50,824 nt of DNA from a virus, in the IMG/VR virus record IMGVR_UViG_3300009506_000048, positions 1 through 50,824 of that record; one strand, written 5' to 3'. Numbering within the stretch: the stretch's first letter is position 1; every line of letters starts with the position of its first letter. The position numbers and the translations under genes are program-made. Below are positions 7,854-17,138 of this stretch, piece after piece. The notes beneath the pieces are model-generated. The model worked only from the letters and a program-made list of their open reading frames with translations. It did no database searches and was not told where the DNA came from.

Positions 7854-9931
7854 TGGAAGGACAACAAGACAAAGACCCATGGCTGGCGCGTGCGTCACAC
7901 GCATTCTCTGACTCCACTACCTACTTCGATACCAACATCAGGGCGGCTATCGAGGAGGACATCAAGCGCTTCCAGGGGAGACACCCATCAGGGTCGAAGT
8001 ATTACACCGACTCCTACAGGTCTCGCTCGCGTCTATTCAGGCCGGTGACCCGCTCTGGTATTCGTACTGATGAAGCCACAGCTGCAGCTGCATTTTTCTC
8101 TACCCAGGAAGTGGTGAACGTACAGCCCAATGATGACAACGACCAACTGCAGATGATCTCTGCTGACCTTAATCAGCAACTCCTGCAGTACCGGCTCACC
8201 AAATCCATTCCCTGGTTCATGATCTGCATTGGTGCTTACCAGGATGCACTCAACGTTGGTGTGGTGTGTTCATATCAGAACTGGGAATACGATGAGAATA
8301 AGGGCAAAGACCAGCCAATGATTGATCTCATCCCTGTGGAGAATATCCGCATCTCACCCAGCGCAAAGTGGTATGACCCTATCAATACCAGTCCCTATGT
8401 CATTCACCTCATCCCAATGTATGTGAAGGACGTAGAGGCAATGATGGATAAGGTTGACCCAAAGACAGGTGAGCCAAAGTGGAAGAAGCTCACCAGAGAC
8501 CAGATTGGTTCAGCCACACGACACATCAACGACTCAGTGAGACAGACACGCGAAGAGAAGCGGACTGACTCCACTGAAGGCGATCAGAGCATCCATGAGT
8601 TCACCATCGTCTGGATACATCGCAACATCATGGAGTTCGATGGGGTAGACAAGATTTACTACACCCTTGGCACTGAATTTATGCTGAGTGACCCCAAGCC
8701 GCTCAAAGAGGTCTATCACCACGGCAATCGTCCATACGTCATGGGCTGCACTGTCATCGAAACACACCGCACTTATCCAAGCTCACCTAACCGACTCGGT
8801 AAAGACCTGCAGAAGGAAATTAACGAGATCGCAAACACTCGCATCGACAACATTCGTTTCGCACTGAGTAAGCGATACTTTGCTGCGCGAGACCGGCAAG
8901 TGGACATCCGTTCACTCATCCGAAACGTAACCGGCTCAGTCACTCTGATGAAAGACCCGGACAAGGATGTGAAGGTCCAGGAGACCAAGGACGTTACCTC
9001 ATCCAGCTACCAGGAGCAGGACCGACTGAAGGTTGAGTACGATGAATTGATGGGTCACTTCTCCGGCTCATCAGTACAGTCCAATCGCAACCTCAATGAG
9101 ACGGTCGGTGGTATGGAGATGCTGAGCAACGATGCCAATAAGGTATCCGAGTACCAGCTGCATGTGTTCGTAGAGACCTGGGTTAAGCCAGTGCTGCGAC
9201 AGATAATGAAGCTGGAACAGACCTACGAGAGCGACGAGACCATTCTCGCCTTGGCCGGGGTAAAAGCTGGGTTACCTGAGAAGTATGGTGTCCATGACAT
9301 CACTGATGAGATGCTGCAGCAAGAGTTGTTACTGAGCATCAATGTTGGTATCGGTGCCACCAATCCGCAAATCCAGGCTGAGCGATTCATCTACGGCATG
9401 AAGTCCATTCGTGAGATGCTGGGTGATGATGTCATCATGAAACTTAACCCGGAAGAGATCATCACTGAGCTGTTCGGCAAACTGGGTTACAAGGACGGTT
9501 CCAGGTTCTTCAACTTTGGTGATGAGGAGAACCCGCAGCTGGCACAGTACCTCAGTATCATCGAGCAGCTGCAGCAACAGCTGGCGCTCAAAGAATCACC
9601 GGAAATCACCGCAGCCAAAGTCGAGGAGATACTGGCTAAGGTGGATAAGATACGGGCCGAGACAGTCAAGATTGGTGTCGAGGCTCAGTATGCCGCCATG
9701 CAAGGCGGTGAAGTCGTTGCCTCCATTCCTGAGGTCACTCCTATTGGCGATCAGATACTTCGTAATGCTAACCCCTCGGTCACTGAGGACGAAGCACTAC
9801 AAGCTCCTGACAGGCCGATATCGCAGCTAGCGCTGGAGCATCGACAGAATACGACTCCTTACCTTCCTCCCGTACCACAGGAGGCGGACCAGGGGGCATA
9901 CCAGGGGATAGAAACCCAGGAGAGTGACTAA
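7853..9931 (+). CDS. Portal (head-tail connector) protein
   Basis: 692 residues, the size of podovirus portals. It forms the dodecameric ring at one capsid vertex through which DNA enters and leaves. Supporting features are the Asp/Arg-rich N-terminus (EEDIKRFQGRHPSGSKYY), the long mixed alpha/beta core, the NETVGGMEML segment typical of portal clip/wing regions, and the C-terminal Gln/Glu-rich helices (SIIEQLQQQLALKESPEITA). Position between terminase and scaffold is diagnostic. Starts at TAATG overlapping the previous gene and ends with a TAATG overlap to the next. Confidence 0.88.
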   Translation: MEGQQDKDPWLARASHAFSDSTTYFDTNIRAAIEEDIKRFQGRHPSGSKYYTDSYRSRSRLFRPVTRSGIRTDEATAAAAFFSTQEVVNVQPNDDNDQLQMISADLNQQLLQYRLTKSIPWFMICIGAYQDALNVGVVCSYQNWEYDENKGKDQPMIDLIPVENIRISPSAKWYDPINTSPYVIHLIPMYVKDVEAMMDKVDPKTGEPKWKKLTRDQIGSATRHINDSVRQTREEKRTDSTEGDQSIHEFTIVWIHRNIMEFDGVDKIYYTLGTEFMLSDPKPLKEVYHHGNRPYVMGCTVIETHRTYPSSPNRLGKDLQKEINEIANTRIDNIRFALSKRYFAARDRQVDIRSLIRNVTGSVTLMKDPDKDVKVQETKDVTSSSYQEQDRLKVEYDELMGHFSGSSVQSNRNLNETVGGMEMLSNDANKVSEYQLHVFVETWVKPVLRQIMKLEQTYESDETILALAGVKAGLPEKYGVHDITDEMLQQELLLSINVGIGATNPQIQAERFIYGMKSIREMLGDDVIMKLNPEEIITELFGKLGYKDGSRFFNFGDEENPQLAQYLSIIEQLQQQLALKESPEITAAKVEEILAKVDKIRAETVKIGVEAQYAAMQGGEVVASIPEVTPIGDQILRNANPSVTEDEALQAPDRPISQLALEHRQNTTPYLPPVPQEADQGAYQGIETQESD

Positions 9932-10254
9932 TGGCGAGTAGAGAGCAAGACGAAGCCGAAATGCTGAGGAGAGTCGGCTTAGGCATGGATGCAGAAGTGT
10001 TCCTTCAGAGTGATCTCGGTCGGGCGTTAATGGAGGCGGCAATAAACGAATCCATGGATGCCATGAACGAGTTAAAGACCATCAAACGGTCCTCATTCCA
10101 AAGCCCGAGACAGTACGAAGCACGCATCGAAGAGCTTCAAAATGTCGTAGCCAGGGCAGAGGGTTTTGAGACCTGGATAGCTGGTCTGATCACAGAAGGA
10201 AGAAATAATCAAGAAATATTGTTAAACTTAGACCAGGAGCAAGATCATGACTGA
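9931..10254 (+). CDS. Helical protein between portal and scaffold (107 aa)
   Basis: Coupled to the portal stop (TAATG). Mostly helical and charged: MASREQDEAEMLRRVGLGMD, later EARIEELQNVVARAEGFETW. Small helical proteins in this slot are common in podoviruses, but their role is not established; head assembly is inferred from position. Ends inside the scaffold gene start. Confidence 0.65.
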   Translation: MASREQDEAEMLRRVGLGMDAEVFLQSDLGRALMEAAINESMDAMNELKTIKRSSFQSPRQYEARIEELQNVVARAEGFETWIAGLITEGRNNQEILLNLDQEQDHD

Positions 10255-11413
10255 CAGAGCAGCTACCCCCAAGGGCGCATCGTCACGACTGGATATGATG
10301 GATAATATCTCTCGCCAGCGTGTAGGAGAAATTGCGGAAGACAACAAGGTTGACCCCTCTACCATTATCGATGAGGAGTCACGAGCCGAAAAGTTTGTGG
10401 ACCCGCGTCTCGAAGCACGACAGGATGATGAAGGAGAGGCGGCTAAAAAGGAAGAAGAAGCCGCCAAGCGCAAGGAAGAAGAGGTAACGGACCCTCAGAA
10501 CAAGGATGTTCATCACCAGGAGGAAGAGGAAGGCAAGAAGCCTGAAGTGGCAGCACAGCCACAGGATATTGAGGAGTACCTTGATATCGACAGTGAAGAG
10601 GAAAAGAAGTATCGTTTCCGCGTCAAGGTCGATGGAGAGGAAAAGCTCCTCACTGCAGCTGAAATGAAACGTGGCTACCAGAAAGATGCCACTGCCTCCA
10701 AGAGGCTCGAAGAGGCTGCGAAAACAAGGAAGGAGCTTGAGGACGAAAGGAAGGTACTTGATGACCGCGAAGCTGACATAGCCAAGCGTGAGAGTGCTCT
10801 GAATAAACGGACAGTAACAACTGCTGCTGAAACTGCACTGGATGGTGGTGACAGCACACCCAATGCGCATCCACCCACTGAGGGCGATGTGAAGAAATTG
10901 CTCGATGCTCTGTATTCAGACAACGAGGACGAGGCTGTAGCGCTGTTTACTCGACTGCTGCAGCCTGGGCGCACGCAACAAGCCGAGAGTGCTACCCAAG
11001 AAGAAGCGGCTGTAATCGATGAGGCATCGATTGTAAACAAGGTCCGCAGTGCCATGTCATTTGAAGCGGCAGTTAATAGCTTCAAGGACAAATACCCGGA
11101 CATCCTGGAAGATGAGCATCTAGCCAAAATGGCCGATGACTTCCTCTCCGAAGAGATGGAAACCGGAATCTCGTATGATGAAGCCTTCACCAACGCTGGT
11201 GATCGTGTTCATGACTGGATGAAGGAACGGGGAATGTCCACAGCACAAGGCAAGTCTCGTCAAGAGATGAAGCGGGAGCTTGATACGGCAGTAGATGCCG
11301 GAGCCTCATCAACGAGCACCGTCACGGAAGAGAAGCCACAGTCCAAGTCGGACGTAATTAAAGAAATGGCTTCTGTACGTGGGGCGAGCCGTCAATACCA
11401 TAACCCAACATAA
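10247..11413 (+). CDS. Scaffolding protein
   Basis: 388 residues, highly charged and largely coiled coil. It has a Glu/Lys-rich N-terminal third, a compact segment KYRFRVKVDGEEKLLTAAEM (an extended-strand module often seen in phage scaffolds), a long coiled coil (residues about 145-190) and an acidic C-terminal part. Directly upstream of the capsid gene, as scaffolds usually are. It would line the procapsid interior and leave before or during packaging. Confidence 0.82.
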   Translation: MTDRAATPKGASSRLDMMDNISRQRVGEIAEDNKVDPSTIIDEESRAEKFVDPRLEARQDDEGEAAKKEEEAAKRKEEEVTDPQNKDVHHQEEEEGKKPEVAAQPQDIEEYLDIDSEEEKKYRFRVKVDGEEKLLTAAEMKRGYQKDATASKRLEEAAKTRKELEDERKVLDDREADIAKRESALNKRTVTTAAETALDGGDSTPNAHPPTEGDVKKLLDALYSDNEDEAVALFTRLLQPGRTQQAESATQEEAAVIDEASIVNKVRSAMSFEAAVNSFKDKYPDILEDEHLAKMADDFLSEEMETGISYDEAFTNAGDRVHDWMKERGMSTAQGKSRQEMKRELDTAVDAGASSTSTVTEEKPQSKSDVIKEMASVRGASRQYHNPT

Positions 11414-11427
11414 AGGAGATCGCTGTC

Positions 11428-12366
11428 ATGGCTGGTCAATTATGGGTGACGGATAGCTTGGGTGGCTACATGTATAGCGATAAGCTGTCGCGAGAGCTGC
11501 GTTACGCTGTCCAACCCCTTGTAAAGTTCCGCCAGTTTGCAGACGTACATGATGCGACTGCACAAGGCAAACACCGTGGTGCAACCTTCCACTGGAATAT
11601 CTACTCTGACGTAGCAACTCAGGGTACTACTCTCGTGGAAACGAGTACCATGCCCGAAACCAACTTCACCATCTTGCAGGGTACGATGACGATTACCGAG
11701 TTCGGTAACTCTGTACCGTACACCGAGAAGCTGGACGATCTCAGCCTGCATCCGGTGCGTGAAGTTATCCATAAAGTGCTGAAGAACGATGCCAAGAAGG
11801 CATTCGACCTCGCGGCACACGCGCAGTTTAACGCTACACCCCTGCGTGTAGTGTCCACTGATACCGCTGGTGCAATCATTCTGACCACCAATGGTACTGC
11901 CACTGCCACCAACTCGGTCGCACTTAACAAGTCACATGTTAAGTCCATCGTTGACATGATGAAGGAACGTAACATTCCTCCATACGTCAATGACGACTAC
12001 GTGTCCATCGGTCGTCCGAGCACCTACCGCACCTTCAAGAATGAACTGGAGCAGATTCACCTCTACGTGAACCAGGGCTTCCAGATGATCCTGAACGGTG
12101 AGATGGGGCGCTATGAAGCTGTTCGCTTTGTCGAGCAGACCAACATCGCTGCCTCTTCCTGGACCAACTCCGCTTCTGACTGGGCCTACTTCTTCGGTGA
12201 TGATACTGTCGCTGAGGGTATCGCGGTCCCTGAAGAACTGCGCGGTAAAATCCCGGATGACTACGGTCGTGGTCGTGGTGTCGCATGGTACTACGTTGGT
12301 GGCTTCGGTCTGGTACATACCGAGGCTGTCGGTGGTCGTATCGTTAAGTGGGACTCTGCTGCTTAA
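11428..12366 (+). CDS. Major capsid protein, N4-gp56-like
   Basis: 312 residues with a strong Shine-Dalgarno (AAAGGAGAT) before ATG 11428. The N-terminus (LSRELRYAVQPLVKFRQFAD) and the segments TLVETSTMPETNFTI, TMTITEFGNSVPYTEKLDDL and GRGRGVAWYYVGGFGLVHTE read like the N4-gp56 family of HK97-fold capsid proteins. Codon choice becomes noticeably regular here (cgt, ctg, ggt), as expected for the most abundant virion protein. Followed by overlapping hairpins. Confidence 0.85.
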   Translation: MAGQLWVTDSLGGYMYSDKLSRELRYAVQPLVKFRQFADVHDATAQGKHRGATFHWNIYSDVATQGTTLVETSTMPETNFTILQGTMTITEFGNSVPYTEKLDDLSLHPVREVIHKVLKNDAKKAFDLAAHAQFNATPLRVVSTDTAGAIILTTNGTATATNSVALNKSHVKSIVDMMKERNIPPYVNDDYVSIGRPSTYRTFKNELEQIHLYVNQGFQMILNGEMGRYEAVRFVEQTNIAASSWTNSASDWAYFFGDDTVAEGIAVPEELRGKIPDDYGRGRGVAWYYVGGFGLVHTEAVGGRIVKWDSAA

Positions 12367-12372
12367 TAGTGT

Positions 12373-12404
12373 GAGGGGGTTAAGTCCCCCTCCTCTTTAG
12401 GAGG
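12373..12404 (+). promoter_or_regulatory. Two mutually exclusive hairpins after the capsid gene
   Basis: GAGGGGG (12373-12379) can pair with CCCCCTC (12386-12392) around a TTAAGT loop, giving a terminator-like stem without a good T-run. Alternatively CCTCCT (12389-12394) pairs perfectly with AGGAGG (12399-12404) around CTTT, hiding the ribosome site of the gene at 12411. The shared bases 12389-12392 mean only one stem can form. This may reduce expression downstream of the capsid gene. Confidence 0.6.
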
Positions 12405-12410
12405 TGCGTC

Positions 12411-12617
12411 ATGAAAGAGTCCAATGCGAGTATCAAGGGTGGCAGCAATGGTTCCCTGGGAGGGGCCACAACTGCCGATTTAAAACAAGGTTACATGAAG
12501 CAGGATGACAAGCTGCCCTCTGACTACTGTGATGAGGACGAGGAGTCTTTCCTGGATGAACTGTACGAGAAACCCGATGGAGGCTTCGTAGGCCGACCAA
12601 AAGGCTTTGAGAGGTAA
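12411..12617 (+). CDS. Small hypothetical protein (68 aa)
   Basis: Strong site AGGAGGTGCGTC before ATG 12411, which can be sequestered in a hairpin. Gly/Asn/Ser-rich N-terminus (SIKGGSNGSLGGATTADL), acidic middle (DYCDEDEESFLDEL) and basic end. Low-complexity ends suggest a flexible head-associated or decoration-type protein, but this is inference from position. Confidence 0.6.
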   Translation: MKESNASIKGGSNGSLGGATTADLKQGYMKQDDKLPSDYCDEDEESFLDELYEKPDGGFVGRPKGFER

Positions 12618-12622
12618 TCGTC

Positions 12623-12832
12623 ATGTCTGATTCAAACTATCGTCCTAAGGGCGACCTCAGCGGTGACCCAAAGATGATCCCTGATAAGGGGAGCAAGACT
12701 GCGGTTACCGATGGTTACGGTGCCAACCTCGACCCTACCGCTACCAATCGCGAAGGCCCCATCAGTGGCTCCACGATGAGTGACGGCATGCAAGAGGGAG
12801 GCTTGAGCAAAAACAAGCGCAAGGGAGGCTAG
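12623..12832 (+). CDS. Small hypothetical protein (69 aa)
   Basis: GAGAGG upstream of ATG 12623. Gly/Asp/Asn-rich with few hydrophobics (MSDSNYRPKGDLSGDPKMIP; ends GGLSKNKRKGG); probably disordered. Same style as the preceding protein, possibly a distant duplicate. Function unknown. Confidence 0.6.
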   Translation: MSDSNYRPKGDLSGDPKMIPDKGSKTAVTDGYGANLDPTATNREGPISGSTMSDGMQEGGLSKNKRKGG

Positions 12833-12834
12833 TC

Positions 12835-13182
12835 ATGGCCGAGTTCCGCAAAGACAAACCCCATTCCGAAATATGGGGAAGGGTGGGGGTTAAGTATTTA
12901 CAGGATGGTAACTACTTCACCTCTTCAGGTGAACAGGTCGATGAGTTCGGCAAGCCTCTGAAGAAGGCTTCAAAGTCAACCAATCCGCCTGATGGTGATG
13001 GCCAGGGTGTGGCACCTCCTCAGGAGCCCCACATGAAGCACAAGGGTGGTGGTCGATACATCGTGTACGACGAGAATGGAAGTATTGTCCTGGAGGGTGT
13101 CAGGAAGCCTGAGGCCGAGGCTAAGGTCGAGGAACTGAAGGTCAACCTGGAACAAATCAATCAGGCACTCGAAGATGGCTGA
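12835..13182 (+). CDS. Hypothetical protein with C-terminal helix (115 aa)
   Basis: Site AAGGGAGG precedes ATG 12835. Disordered polar middle (STNPPDGDGQGVAPPQEPHM), then a strand pair GRYIVYDENGSIVLEGVR and a C-terminal coiled helix (AEAKVEELKVNLEQINQAL). Looks like a small virion-associated adaptor. Overlaps the next gene by 8 bases. Confidence 0.6.
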   Translation: MAEFRKDKPHSEIWGRVGVKYLQDGNYFTSSGEQVDEFGKPLKKASKSTNPPDGDGQGVAPPQEPHMKHKGGGRYIVYDENGSIVLEGVRKPEAEAKVEELKVNLEQINQALEDG

Positions 13183-13765
13183 GGTTAATGCTTCAGCCTT
13201 GGTACATGGAAAGAGGGAGCGTCTTAAACCAGTAGAAGATGCTCCCTTCTCCGTTATACCCCATGCAGCTATCGAGAGCCTGTGTCGATATGCTTCAGCT
13301 GCCCCCGAAGGCTGTTTCGTTGAAGTCGGGGTGTACCTGGGAGGCTCTGCCTTCTTCCTTAACCAAATTGCCCAGAAGATAGGAGTGAGACTGTATCTGT
13401 ACGATACGTTCGAGGGCATCCCTTATCAGAACGAAGAAATGGGTGACCGACATGCTGTCGGTGACTTTGATGATACCTCGCAAGGCTACGTGGCTTCGAT
13501 GGTTCCTGAGGCGATCATTGTTCGCGGCATCTTCCCGCAGAGCATTATCCCGATGCCCAAGGTTGCCTTCGCTCACATCGACTGCGATCAGTATCAGTCC
13601 ATCATTGAGTCTGTTGCAGCGCTGCAGCCGTTGATGGTTGAAGGTGGGATGATGTTGTTCGATGACTATGGTTGCCTTGAAGGAGCGACCAGGGCAGTCA
13701 AGGCACTCTTCCCGGAGGACCGAATCATTCTCACAGATGCCGGTAAAGCACTGGTCATCTTCTAG
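13175..13765 (+). CDS. SAM-dependent methyltransferase, TylF/MycF-like
   Basis: 196 residues. The SAM-binding glycine motif is FVEVGVYLGGSAFFLNQIA, the acidic end of strand 2 is LYDTFEGIP, and the metal-binding signature of TylF-type sugar O-methyltransferases appears in AHIDCDQYQSI and MLFDDYGC. Family members methylate sugar hydroxyls on macrolides or glycans. Placed directly before a methyltransferase-glycosyltransferase fusion, it probably methylates a sugar on the virion or on host LPS (inferred). Starts at ATG 13175 inside the end of the previous gene. Confidence 0.78.
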   Translation: MAEVNASALVHGKRERLKPVEDAPFSVIPHAAIESLCRYASAAPEGCFVEVGVYLGGSAFFLNQIAQKIGVRLYLYDTFEGIPYQNEEMGDRHAVGDFDDTSQGYVASMVPEAIIVRGIFPQSIIPMPKVAFAHIDCDQYQSIIESVAALQPLMVEGGMMLFDDYGCLEGATRAVKALFPEDRIILTDAGKALVIF

Positions 13766-13775
13766 GAGGACAGTC

Positions 13776-15359
13776 ATGGTATGGCGAATCAACGACCCTC
13801 AGGCCAATGAGGCGCAGAAGGTCAAGTACGATGTTATCCGTTGGACTCGTGGTCCAGGTCTCGATATAGGCTGTGGGCCATTCAAGGTGTGGCCTCACCT
13901 TATCGGAGTGGACAACGGGCACCACTGGGGCACTCAGGGCGCGGACATCGCTATTCCTGATGCCACCGACCTGAAGGTATTCAGCGATAACTACATGAAC
14001 TCAGTGTTCTCCAGTCATCTCCTGGAACACATGGTCGATCCGCTCGCAGCACTCAAGGAATGGTGGCGTGTCCTGGACTACGGTGGTTATCTCACTCTCT
14101 ACCTCCCTCACAAAGACCTCTATCCACGCTGCGGCGAACCCGGTGCCAATCCCGATCACAAACAGGACTTCGATAACGATGACGTTATCAAGCTGATGGA
14201 ACAGGTGGGTGACTGGCAGCTACTCGTGAATGAGGTGCGCGATCATGACAATGGTCCAGGTGAAGAGGGTAATGAGTATTCCCTCCTGCAGGTCTATCGC
14301 AAGAAGCCCTCAGGTTTTGGCCAGGAGCATGTCTACAGGGACTACAACCCAGGGAAGACCGCCCTGGTTATTCGTTATGGCGGTGTCGGTGATGTGCTGC
14401 AGGCATCGAGCGTACTGAAAGAGCTGAAAGACCAGGGCTACTACATCGTCTTCATGGCGGCTCCACTCGGATACACGGTACTCAAGGATCACCCCTTTAT
14501 CGATGAATGGTTCGTTGTCGATAAGGGGCAGATACCGGACGGTGAGCTGTATCCATTCTGGCAGCACCTCATGAAGAAGTACGACAAGTTCGTCAACCTC
14601 TGCGAGAGTATCGAGGGCACACTTCTCACCATCCCTGATCGGGTCAACAACCTGTGGCCAAAGAACGTGCGCGAGAAGTACCTGGGTATCAACTACTACG
14701 AGTGGATACACGAGCTGGCAAACGTTCCGTTCACCAAGCCAAACGTGAAGTTCTACCCCACCAAGGAAGAGGCTGCCAAGGCTGATGCGTTCATCAACGA
14801 ACTGGATGGCTTCAACATCATGCTTGCATTGGCTGGCTCAGCTATCCACAAGATTTACCCCTATCAGGATGAGCTAATCAACCTCGTGCTGCACTACATG
14901 CCTGAGGCCCGCTTCGTCCTGGTCGGGGGAGAGCAAGACAAGCACCTGGAGCACGGATGGGAGGACAACGACCGCGTATGGTGTTTAAGTGGTAAAATAA
15001 CCATAAGAGAGGCCCTTGCTGCCGCTCAACGCATGGACTGCGTAATCGGCCCGGAGACTGGTGTACTAAACTCTGTGGCAATGGAGGAAGATGTGAGAAA
15101 GGTGATCTACCTCTCCCACTCCTCAAAGGAGAACCTGACCCGAGACTGGGTGAACACTGTCACTGTAGTCCCGGATAAAGCCATGGCTCCATGCTACCCA
15201 TGTCATCAACTCCAATATGGCAAAGGCGCATGTCCTCTTAATGCACGTACTGGTTCACCTGTCTGTGCCGCTTCAAGCGACCCTAACGAGGTGTACGAGG
15301 GAATAAGGACTGCGTATGAAACTTGGAAAGCTCAAAGAGCTGCTAAGACAGGAACTTGA
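13776..15359 (+). CDS. Methyltransferase-glycosyltransferase family 9 (heptosyltransferase-like) fusion
   Basis: 527 residues starting at ATG 13776 behind AGGAGG. Residues about 1-175 are a class I methyltransferase (GPGLDIGCGPFKVWPHLIGV; SSHLLEHMVDPLAALKEWWR). Residues about 190-520 resemble GT9, the ADP-heptose:LPS heptosyltransferase family: ALVIRYGGVGDVLQASSVL at the acceptor-side N-terminal loop, ALAGSAIHKIYP, RFVLVGGEQD, and DCVIGPETGVLNSVAME at the nucleotide-sugar site. The Cys cluster near the end (CYPCHQLQ, later CPLNA and PVC) is seen in many GT9-like proteins. It probably transfers and modifies a heptose-like sugar. An HldE-type enzyme at 49807 could supply ADP-heptose. Confidence 0.82.
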   Translation: MVWRINDPQANEAQKVKYDVIRWTRGPGLDIGCGPFKVWPHLIGVDNGHHWGTQGADIAIPDATDLKVFSDNYMNSVFSSHLLEHMVDPLAALKEWWRVLDYGGYLTLYLPHKDLYPRCGEPGANPDHKQDFDNDDVIKLMEQVGDWQLLVNEVRDHDNGPGEEGNEYSLLQVYRKKPSGFGQEHVYRDYNPGKTALVIRYGGVGDVLQASSVLKELKDQGYYIVFMAAPLGYTVLKDHPFIDEWFVVDKGQIPDGELYPFWQHLMKKYDKFVNLCESIEGTLLTIPDRVNNLWPKNVREKYLGINYYEWIHELANVPFTKPNVKFYPTKEEAAKADAFINELDGFNIMLALAGSAIHKIYPYQDELINLVLHYMPEARFVLVGGEQDKHLEHGWEDNDRVWCLSGKITIREALAAAQRMDCVIGPETGVLNSVAMEEDVRKVIYLSHSSKENLTRDWVNTVTVVPDKAMAPCYPCHQLQYGKGACPLNARTGSPVCAASSDPNEVYEGIRTAYETWKAQRAAKTGT

Positions 15360-15975
15360 TGACACCACTCAGCCGTACCTGTGGAGTGACATCGAACTCG
15401 AAGCATACCTAAACGATGCAGAACGAGAGGCGTGTCGTCGTGCTCGTCTTCTCGTTGACTCCTCCACTGATGCTGTCTGCAGCATTGCCGTTACCGCTAC
15501 CACTGCCACCTATGCACTAGACTCACGAGTGATTGCTGTTCGCCGGGCTAAATTGGCCAGCATGACCACTCCTCTCGGTCGAGCCAGCGTGATTGACCTG
15601 GATGAGGCTCGCGCCGGGTGGGAGGATGAGACAGGTGAGGTGGAGGCATACATCGTTGACCTCAATAGCAACTCTATCACCCTGTACCGAATCCCTGATG
15701 TCGATGACACACTCAATCTCACCGTGGTGCGTGAACCGCTTAACGAGATGAATGACGACGAAGAGTCACCAGAGATACCGACTCGATACCACATGAGCCT
15801 GAGATTCTGGGCAAAGTATCTGGCTTACTCTAAGCCTGATTCAGAGGCATTCAATGACAAGCTGGCACTCATTAACGAGGCGGCATTCACCCAGGAGTTC
15901 GGACCGAAACGCGCAGCTATTGATGAGGCGTATGAAGCGCAGCATCAATACTTACCAGAGGATGGGAGTTTCTGA
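15316..15975 (+). CDS. Head-tail connector/adaptor protein
   Basis: 219 residues. The N-terminus (LKELLRQELDDTTQPYLWSD then DIELEAYLNDAEREACRRAR) is the helical start of podovirus head-tail adaptors (P22 gp4-like). A beta domain follows (TYALDSRVIAVRRAKLAS) with a helical C-terminus (RYHMSLRFWAKYLAYSK). It would bind below the portal ring. Overlaps the preceding gene by 44 bases and is coupled to the next (start at 15975). Confidence 0.78.
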   Translation: MKLGKLKELLRQELDDTTQPYLWSDIELEAYLNDAEREACRRARLLVDSSTDAVCSIAVTATTATYALDSRVIAVRRAKLASMTTPLGRASVIDLDEARAGWEDETGEVEAYIVDLNSNSITLYRIPDVDDTLNLTVVREPLNEMNDDEESPEIPTRYHMSLRFWAKYLAYSKPDSEAFNDKLALINEAAFTQEFGPKRAAIDEAYEAQHQYLPEDGSF

Positions 15976-17138
15976 TGGTTATCGATAAGTTCCTTGGATT
16001 GAACAACACGGTATCGAGCGAGAGGATGAGTCCCGGTGATCTCGAAGAGGCTATCAATGTCTATCTCGATGATACCGGCAGACTTGCGAGACGCAGTGGA
16101 GTAACCCAGGTTTCAGCGGTGGCTACTCACTCTCTCTGGTCGAGCGGTAACATCTGCCTGTTTGTCCAGGGAACAGACTTAAAGCGCATGTATATCGATG
16201 GTTCGATCACAACGCTTCGCTCTGATATGAGTGGCAACAGGGTGAGCTATCAAATGCTCCTAGGGACTGTTTACTACAGTGATGGTGTTGTTACCGGGGA
16301 GTATTCAGACGGATTCAATAGGACTAAGTGGGGTGTCTCATCTCCTGGTCTCGTGGGTGCCTCGATCACATCCGGGGCTCTGCCTGCAGGTCGATACGGT
16401 TATGTCGGAGTTGCTGTCAGGGACGACGGCATTCGCTCTGGTGCCATCGACTTTGGAACTATCGAGCTTTCATCCGATGGCGGCATAACATTCACCGCTC
16501 CGAATATCGATGAGGCAGCTGTCGCCTTCTACATGACATCGACGGACGGAGACGTGTTCTATGCCTCTGGCTCATGTATCCCTGGGTCATCAGTCAACAT
16601 CACCAACGTTAATGTCTTGGGCGAGCCCCTGGAGAGCATCAACCTCATGGAGCCGCCAGCCGGTCAGATCGTTTCATTCTTTCGAGGCAGGATGTTGGTA
16701 GCTGCCGGTGAATGGCTTTACTACAGCATGCCTTATGGCATACATCTCTTTGACCCACTCGGGTATCACGGGATGGGTGATCGTATTACCATAGTGGCAC
16801 CGATGAAGAATGGAGTCTTCGTGGCCACAACCAAGAAAACATACTTCCTGCTTGGAACATCGCCGGAAGAGTTTACGCTCCAGGAGATTGCTGACTATGG
16901 AGCGATTGAAGGAACCCTCAGCACTATCGCGAGTACCGATCTGCCATGGCTTAGAAATGTGGCATCACAGACACTCGCAGTATGGGCATCCTCTGCTGGC
17001 ATTTGCTTAGCCGGTGATGAGGGGCTATTTATCAACATGACAGAGAACCGCTATCGCTTCGACGTGGTGCTTGCAAAGGGTGCGACTACCATCATCACGA
17101 TGGACCGTACAAAACAACTCATAACAGCTATCGAGTAA
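15975..17138 (+). CDS. Head-tail/tail-tube closure protein, beta-propeller-like
   Basis: 387 residues, almost all beta. The opening DKFLGLNNTVSSERMSPGDL with DLEEAINVYLDDTGRLARRS is the N-terminus of the podovirus stopper/stabilisation family (P22 gp10-like). Repeated four-strand patterns follow (GRYGYVGVAVRDDG; GQIVSFFRGRMLVAAGEWLY; NGVFVATTKKTYFLLG). It is expected to cap the connector and lead to the tail needle or fibres. Follows the adaptor with overlapping stop/start. Confidence 0.72.
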   Translation: MVIDKFLGLNNTVSSERMSPGDLEEAINVYLDDTGRLARRSGVTQVSAVATHSLWSSGNICLFVQGTDLKRMYIDGSITTLRSDMSGNRVSYQMLLGTVYYSDGVVTGEYSDGFNRTKWGVSSPGLVGASITSGALPAGRYGYVGVAVRDDGIRSGAIDFGTIELSSDGGITFTAPNIDEAAVAFYMTSTDGDVFYASGSCIPGSSVNITNVNVLGEPLESINLMEPPAGQIVSFFRGRMLVAAGEWLYYSMPYGIHLFDPLGYHGMGDRITIVAPMKNGVFVATTKKTYFLLGTSPEEFTLQEIADYGAIEGTLSTIASTDLPWLRNVASQTLAVWASSAGICLAGDEGLFINMTENRYRFDVVLAKGATTIITMDRTKQLITAIE

